Assembly: GCA_913046175.1 (NCBI GenBank) | Contig: CAJWSN010000052.1 | Span: 1 to 8,662 of the forward strand | Length of the DNA: 8,662 bases | Source: an uncultured Opitutia bacterium | GTDB taxonomy: Bacteria > Verrucomicrobiota > Verrucomicrobiia > Opitutales > JABJCN01 | Direction of reading: 5' to 3' | In this document: positions 5,164 through 8,662 of the stretch, in pieces | How the letters are laid out: every line of letters starts with the position of its first letter | How positions within the stretch are numbered: the first letter of the stretch is position 1 | Notes under the pieces: generated by a model | Told to the model about the DNA's origin: nothing | The model's database searches: none | The model's input: the letters and a program-made list of their open reading frames with translations, nothing else | Made by a program: the position numbers and the translations under genes

Positions 5164-7940
5164 TCAGTTCGATTCAATGGGGTGAAACTCCAGTTTTTCC
5201 TCACTGGTGTTGTAGTAGACGCGAGAGTCATCAAGGACCTTGATGAAGTAAATCCAAGCCTCGTCCTCAACACGCCACAAGTAGGGGAAGAAGTCGATGC
5301 GTGACCACCACCATCCCAAGTCCGGCATCCAGCTCCAAATCCCGTTGTCGGTCTCATCCTCCATTATGTAAATCCAGCCAAGGTCCATATGGTAGGTCCA
5401 GGGAGAGCTTGTTCGATAGAAGAAACCAAAGCCATCCATGAAATACCATTCCTCGGAAACTTTTTCTGCAAGTGCCCAGAATCCGGTGTAGAGTTGTTCG
5501 GGCATCTTGAATTTACGTTCAGCTCCATAGGCTGTCCCTTCACTGTTTTCTGCAAATGTGCGGTAGTAATAGACACGCCCGGGCTTCAGGCTGTCCAAGG
5601 TTTCCTGAATGGAGCCTTCTTCGGCCTCGGTGGAGGAAACGACCAATTGAACATCCGGATTGTCGAGGCCAAGACCTGGGTTGCCACCAAGGAGAACACC
5701 TTTTCTCAAGATTGAAGATCCGCCTGTAGACAGAATTCGGCCACCTACAACAAAGACTTCTTCGCCTGTATCCTTGATTTCATGGGTTGTCAGGACCGGC
5801 AGGAACTGGTTGACAACACGGATGTTGAAAACCTTGACATGGCTTTCACCAAAAAGATCAGTCACCTGAATACAGACAATGAGTTCCGACTGCTCCTCGA
5901 AGTCCAGTATTGCCGTGGTCTTGAGTTGATCGCCCTCAATCGAGAAAAGATCGTTGTCATTCGCCTGCTCCTCATGATCGGGACCCAAAGCAGCCTGGGC
6001 AAAAGTAAACCTGAAAGCATCCTCAGGGTCAGGGTCTATTGCCTGCAGGGTTCCGACAGAAGTCCCCGCGGGTGAGTTTTCTGCAACAACCACGTTGTCC
6101 AGGATGATATCCTCCGGCGCGTTGTTGGCATCCTCGACAACAAAATCTATTTCATGGAGGTCGTCCAAGAGCGTAGCCGGCTTCTGGAATAATTCACCAT
6201 GGGGTTCTTCCTCTTGATAAAGTCCATCTTCATTCAAGTCCATAAATGCCCACACGTTGTAGGTGTGGTTGATTAAAAGATTGTTTAGGGTATAGGATCC
6301 CGACGTTTTGAGGATTGCCCAAACTTGTGGGGCATTGTCTTTTGCCTCAGGTTCTTCGACGAGTAGATGGATTGGACCTTGCTGCTTGCCGTCGTAGAGC
6401 AGGTCACCGGAAATGGAAACGAGACGGTTCTGTGAATCCAGTGGATCCGCTCCAAATTGATGCTCGTCTCCATCCAGACTGCCATCCTGATCTGTGTCAG
6501 GCTCGGTCGGGTCCGTACCCAATGCCACTTCTTCGCCGTCAATCAAGCGATCGCCATCTGTATCAGCATTGTCAGGGTCCGTGCCGTGCAAATGCTTCTC
6601 AACTGCATTGGAGAGCAAGTCCTCATCTGCATCATCCGTCGTGTCTGCAAAAAGTCCCGGAAGAGTTTCACCGGCTCCCACAGGGCGTTCACTTGAATCC
6701 GTTGGGTTGGTTTCTGCCTGAATCTCTTCCCCGTCAAGGAACCCATCCTCATCCTGGTCCGGGTTTTGTGGATCCAACCCGAGCTTGAGTTCCTGCCCAT
6801 CCAGCAACCCGTCCTTGTCCATATCAGCCACATGGGGATCCAGGCCATGCAAATGTAATTCCTCTGCATCTGTCAGGCCGTCACCGTCGGAGTCATTGGT
6901 GCTGTCCGCCACCAGGCCAGGGGCGGTTTCAGCTTCACTCACCGGCACTTCCTCCTTGTCCAGTGGATTCGTCATCCCGGCAACTTCTTCCCCATCGCTG
7001 AAGCCATCGCCATCTGAGTCAGGATCATTGGGGTCGGTTCCCAAGCTCAGTTCAGCTCTGTCATCCACGCCATCCGCATCACTGTCAGCCCTTGAGGGGT
7101 TCGTTCCGTAAATGTGCTGCTCCTGCGCATCTGTAAGGCCGTCATCGTCACTATCGTTGGTACTGTCTGCAATTAGGCCGGGGGTCGTTACACCTTCGCC
7201 CACCGGTACTTCTTCTGTGTCAAGCGGGTTGGTTCCACCAGCGATCTCAATCCCATCCAGGAATCCATCCTGGTCACAGTCGGCAACCGTGGGATCAGTT
7301 TTAAGTGCAAGCTCTTCCTTGTCTCCAAGTCCATCGTCATCCGTATCCGCCTTCTCCGGGTTTGTGCCATAAATATTGATTTCTGCGGCATTGCGCAGGC
7401 CGTCCCCATCCTGATCCCCACTGGTGTCAGCAATCAAGCCAGGCAAGGTTTCTCCTTCACCCACGGGCACTTCCTCCTTGTCAAGCGGGCTAATCATCCC
7501 TGCAACTTCCTCACCGTCAGTAAAGCCATCGCCGTCAGTGTCCCCATCATTGGGGTCGGTTCCGAGCGACAGTTCCATGTTGTCGCCCACACCATCCCCG
7601 TCACTGTCTCCCTTTGATGGATTGGTTCCGTAAAGATGTTGCTCTTCGCCGTCAGTCAGGCCATCCCCGTCACTGTCGTTGGTACTGTCTGCAACCAATG
7701 CTGGCTGGCTCTCGCCTTCACCAACAGGCACCTCCGCCTTGTCCAGCGGGCTGGTCAGCGAGGCAAGCTCCTCACCGTCGGTAAAGCCGTCGCCGTCACT
7801 GTCTGCATCATTCGGGTCGGTCCCTTCCGCGAGTTCCACGCTGTCACTCACACCGTCATTATCACTGTCGGACTCTGCTGGGTTGGTGCCATGTATATGT
7901 TGCTCCTGGGCGTCGGTCAGGCCATCACCGTCACTGTCGT
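5164..7940 (-). CDS. large TSP3-repeat / cadherin-like / Trp-rich protein, 5' end missing
   Basis: About 924 residues remain, ending at a TGA at 5166-5164. In protein order: nearly six 87-residue modules, each with three calcium-binding loops of the DSDGDGLTD type (bacterial TSP3 repeats; 6424-7940); a small beta domain (~6135-6420) with an EF-hand-like MDLNEDGLYQEEE; a cadherin-like domain (~5803-6130) with AENSPAGTSVGTLQAIDPDP and LKTTAILDFE; a fibronectin-type-III-like module (~5500-5800) with YYYRTFAENSEGTAYG; and a C-terminal Trp/Tyr-rich domain (~5180-5495). These families are typical of calcium-stabilised, exported adhesion or envelope proteins. The frame continues open to 8388, but those extra ~149 codons are antisense to cobW/cobN and are excluded. 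The real signal peptide is therefore lost. It is first in the visible operon, 9 nt before the FecR gene. Confidence 0.82.
6424..7940 (-). repeat. 261-bp tandem repeat, about 5.8 units (87-residue TSP3 triplets)
   Basis: Equivalent GGCC-containing positions fall at 7920, 7659, 7398, 7137 and 6876, with the matching site at 6615. Every step is exactly 261 bp, with no indels between units. Each unit encodes three D-x-D-x-D-G loops, then a PLDKEEVPVGEGET-type linker and an LPGLIADT-type segment. Units nearest the C-terminus are the most degenerate: in the last one two loops have lost the Gly (DADEDLLSN, DTDGDRLID). The array is cut off at its upstream end by the junction at ~7940, so the true copy number is unknown. 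Confidence 0.92.
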
Positions 7941-7945
7941 CATCC
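7935..7945. other. probable chimeric junction between two genomes
   Basis: Left of ~7940 the minus strand matches the TSP3 repeat unit; compare 7930-7940 with 7669-7679, both GTCACTGTCGT. Right of it the match stops and the plus strand reads as the C-terminus of CobW, then CobN. The bases around GTCGT suit both sides, so a short shared sequence may mark the joint. Base composition also changes here. Two genes on opposite strands, each missing its 5' or main part, meet at the same base, which a natural gene boundary would not produce. Confidence 0.82.
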
Positions 7946-8088
7946 AGGCAGTTGGCGCTCGTGTCGACACCTATTTCGATCGTCCGTGGAATGCGGGCGA
8001 GGCACGCGGCACGCGTCTGGTCGTCATCGGCCTGCACGATATCGACCAACAGGCGATCCGCGCCGAAATCGCGGGGCTCATCGGCTAA
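7942..8088 (+). CDS. cobW: cobalamin biosynthesis protein CobW, C-terminal fragment
   Basis: Forty-eight residues to a TAA at 8086-8088. IQAVGARVDTYFDRPW, then RGTRLVVIGLHDID and a short helical tail, match the C-terminal domain of CobW-type G3E GTPases, where a V-G-x-R-V-x-x-YFDRPW block and a LVVIG strand are conserved. CobW is a GTP-dependent metallochaperone linked to cobalt insertion in the aerobic B12 pathway. The GTPase domain (Walker A, CXCC metal site) is absent because the gene is cut at the junction. It ends 3 nt before the ATG of cobN, the classic cobW-cobN order, which supports both assignments. Confidence 0.85.
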   Translation: MQAVGARVDTYFDRPWNAGEARGTRLVVIGLHDIDQQAIRAEIAGLIG

Positions 8089-8091
8089 ACC

Positions 8092-8662
8092 ATGCATCTT
8101 CTGACCGCGCAAAAGGGTAGCCTGTCGGACGATGGCGAGGCGATCGACCTCGGGCAGTCGACCGGCGATGTGCTGTTCCTGAGCGCGGCTGATACCGAGC
8201 TTGCAGCACTCGCGGGCGCCTGCGCCAAGGGCACGGCTAGCCGCTGGCGGCTTGCCAATCTGATGCAGCTCAAGCATCCGCTTTCCATCGATACCTACGC
8301 GGCGAAGAGCGTTTCGAAAGCGAAGCTGATTGTCGTGCGGGCTTTGGGTGGGGCGAGCTATTTCGCCTATGCGCTCGAAGCCTTTCACGCGGCGGCAGTC
8401 GCCTCAGGCGCGAAGATCGCGGTGCTTCCCGGCGACGACCGGCCCGACCCGGAACTTGCCAACTACTCAACGCTCGACGAGGCGGCGCGTTCGCAGCTAT
8501 TCTCATATTTGTCCGAGGGCGGCGCGCGGAATTTCGCGAGCTTCATCGATGCCTGCGAGGCGATCGTTTCCGGCGAGGATCTGCCGCCGTCGGCTGTGCC
8601 CTTGATCCGTGCCGGCCTCTACTGGCCGGGTGCCTCCGCGCCATCCGTTGCCTGGCTGCAGG
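8092..8662 (+). CDS. cobN: cobaltochelatase subunit CobN, N-terminal part
   Basis: The frame is open from the ATG at 8092 to the window edge (190 codons and one base). CobN is the large subunit of the ATP-dependent cobaltochelatase (with CobS and CobT), which inserts cobalt into hydrogenobyrinic acid a,c-diamide in aerobic B12 synthesis. The N-terminus has the family pattern: MHLLTAQKGSL, DVLFLSAADTELAALA, RLANLMQLKHPLSIDTY, KAKLIVVRALGGASYF, IAVLPGDDRPDPEL, and later LIRAGLYWPG. CobN proteins are usually over 1000 residues, so only about a sixth is present. It follows cobW with a 3-nt gap, and the only ribosome-binding candidate is a weak GGGGC within the end of cobW. The high G+C and codon third positions rich in G/C differ from the rest of the window. 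Confidence 0.9.
   Translation, partial: MHLLTAQKGSLSDDGEAIDLGQSTGDVLFLSAADTELAALAGACAKGTASRWRLANLMQLKHPLSIDTYAAKSVSKAKLIVVRALGGASYFAYALEAFHAAAVASGAKIAVLPGDDRPDPELANYSTLDEAARSQLFSYLSEGGARNFASFIDACEAIVSGEDLPPSAVPLIRAGLYWPGASAPSVAWLQ

Noticed and set aside
6424..7940. CRISPR-like or other non-coding repeat array
   Set aside because: The period is 261 bp with no short spacers, is an exact multiple of three and codes for regular calcium-binding modules.
7636..7941. Upstream half of the plus-strand frame that ends as CobW at 8088
   Set aside because: Only the part from 7942 resembles CobW; the earlier part is antisense to TSP3 repeats and is fused only because of the junction.
6785..8104. Series of plus-strand Ser/Pro-rich open frames (for example 7112-7372, 7424-7633, 7679-8104)
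   Set aside because: They are antisense shadows of the TSP3 repeats: complement of Asp/Gly/Glu codons gives Ser/Pro/Val. They recur with the 261-bp period and have no domain features.
8085..8605. Open frames at 8085-8288, 8270-8506 (minus) and 8330-8605 (plus)
   Set aside because: They overlap cobN in other frames, a common effect of high GC, and show no recognisable motifs.

Overview
The window looks like two unrelated pieces of bacterial DNA joined at about position 7940. Positions 1 to ~7940 resemble a Verrucomicrobiota chromosome, probably Opitutae/Puniceicoccales. The grounds are FecR-domain proteins without sigma factor partners, a large protein with bacterial thrombospondin type 3 (TSP3) repeats, and a Trp/Tyr-rich C-terminal domain of a style I associate with that phylum. 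This lineage call is from memory, not from a search. Positions ~7942 to 8662 read on the + strand as the end of cobW followed by the start of cobN. This part is visibly richer in GC (44 of 60 bases in 8401-8460) and resembles an alphaproteobacterium, perhaps a sphingomonad.

Layout of the first part: the C-terminus of an unknown Thr/Gly-rich repeat protein (+, to 124) converges on rsmE (-). rsmE is divergent from rsmD (+); both encode 16S rRNA methyltransferases. rsmD converges on a three-gene minus-strand block, with a candidate shared terminator hairpin at ~1512-1544. In transcription order the block is: a large TSP3/cadherin-like/Trp-rich protein (5' end missing), a 954-residue FecR-domain protein with a long Glu/Lys/Pro/Ala spacer and a C-terminal beta-rich region, and a 250-residue FecR-like protein. 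The gaps between these genes are only 9 and 7 nt, so they are very probably one operon. The two FecR-like proteins begin with export signals, and the domain content of the first protein implies export. The set is best read as a cell-envelope or surface assembly of unknown function.

The TSP3 array has an exact 261-bp (87-residue) period over almost six units. The long FecR protein carries a separate, less obvious helical repeat of about 35 residues.

The apparent 1074-residue open frame ending at 5164 crosses the junction. Its first ~149 codons are antisense to cobW and cobN and should not be annotated as protein. The most useful caution for any reader is therefore the junction: cobW-cobN and the TSP3 operon should not be treated as natural neighbours unless spanning reads support it.
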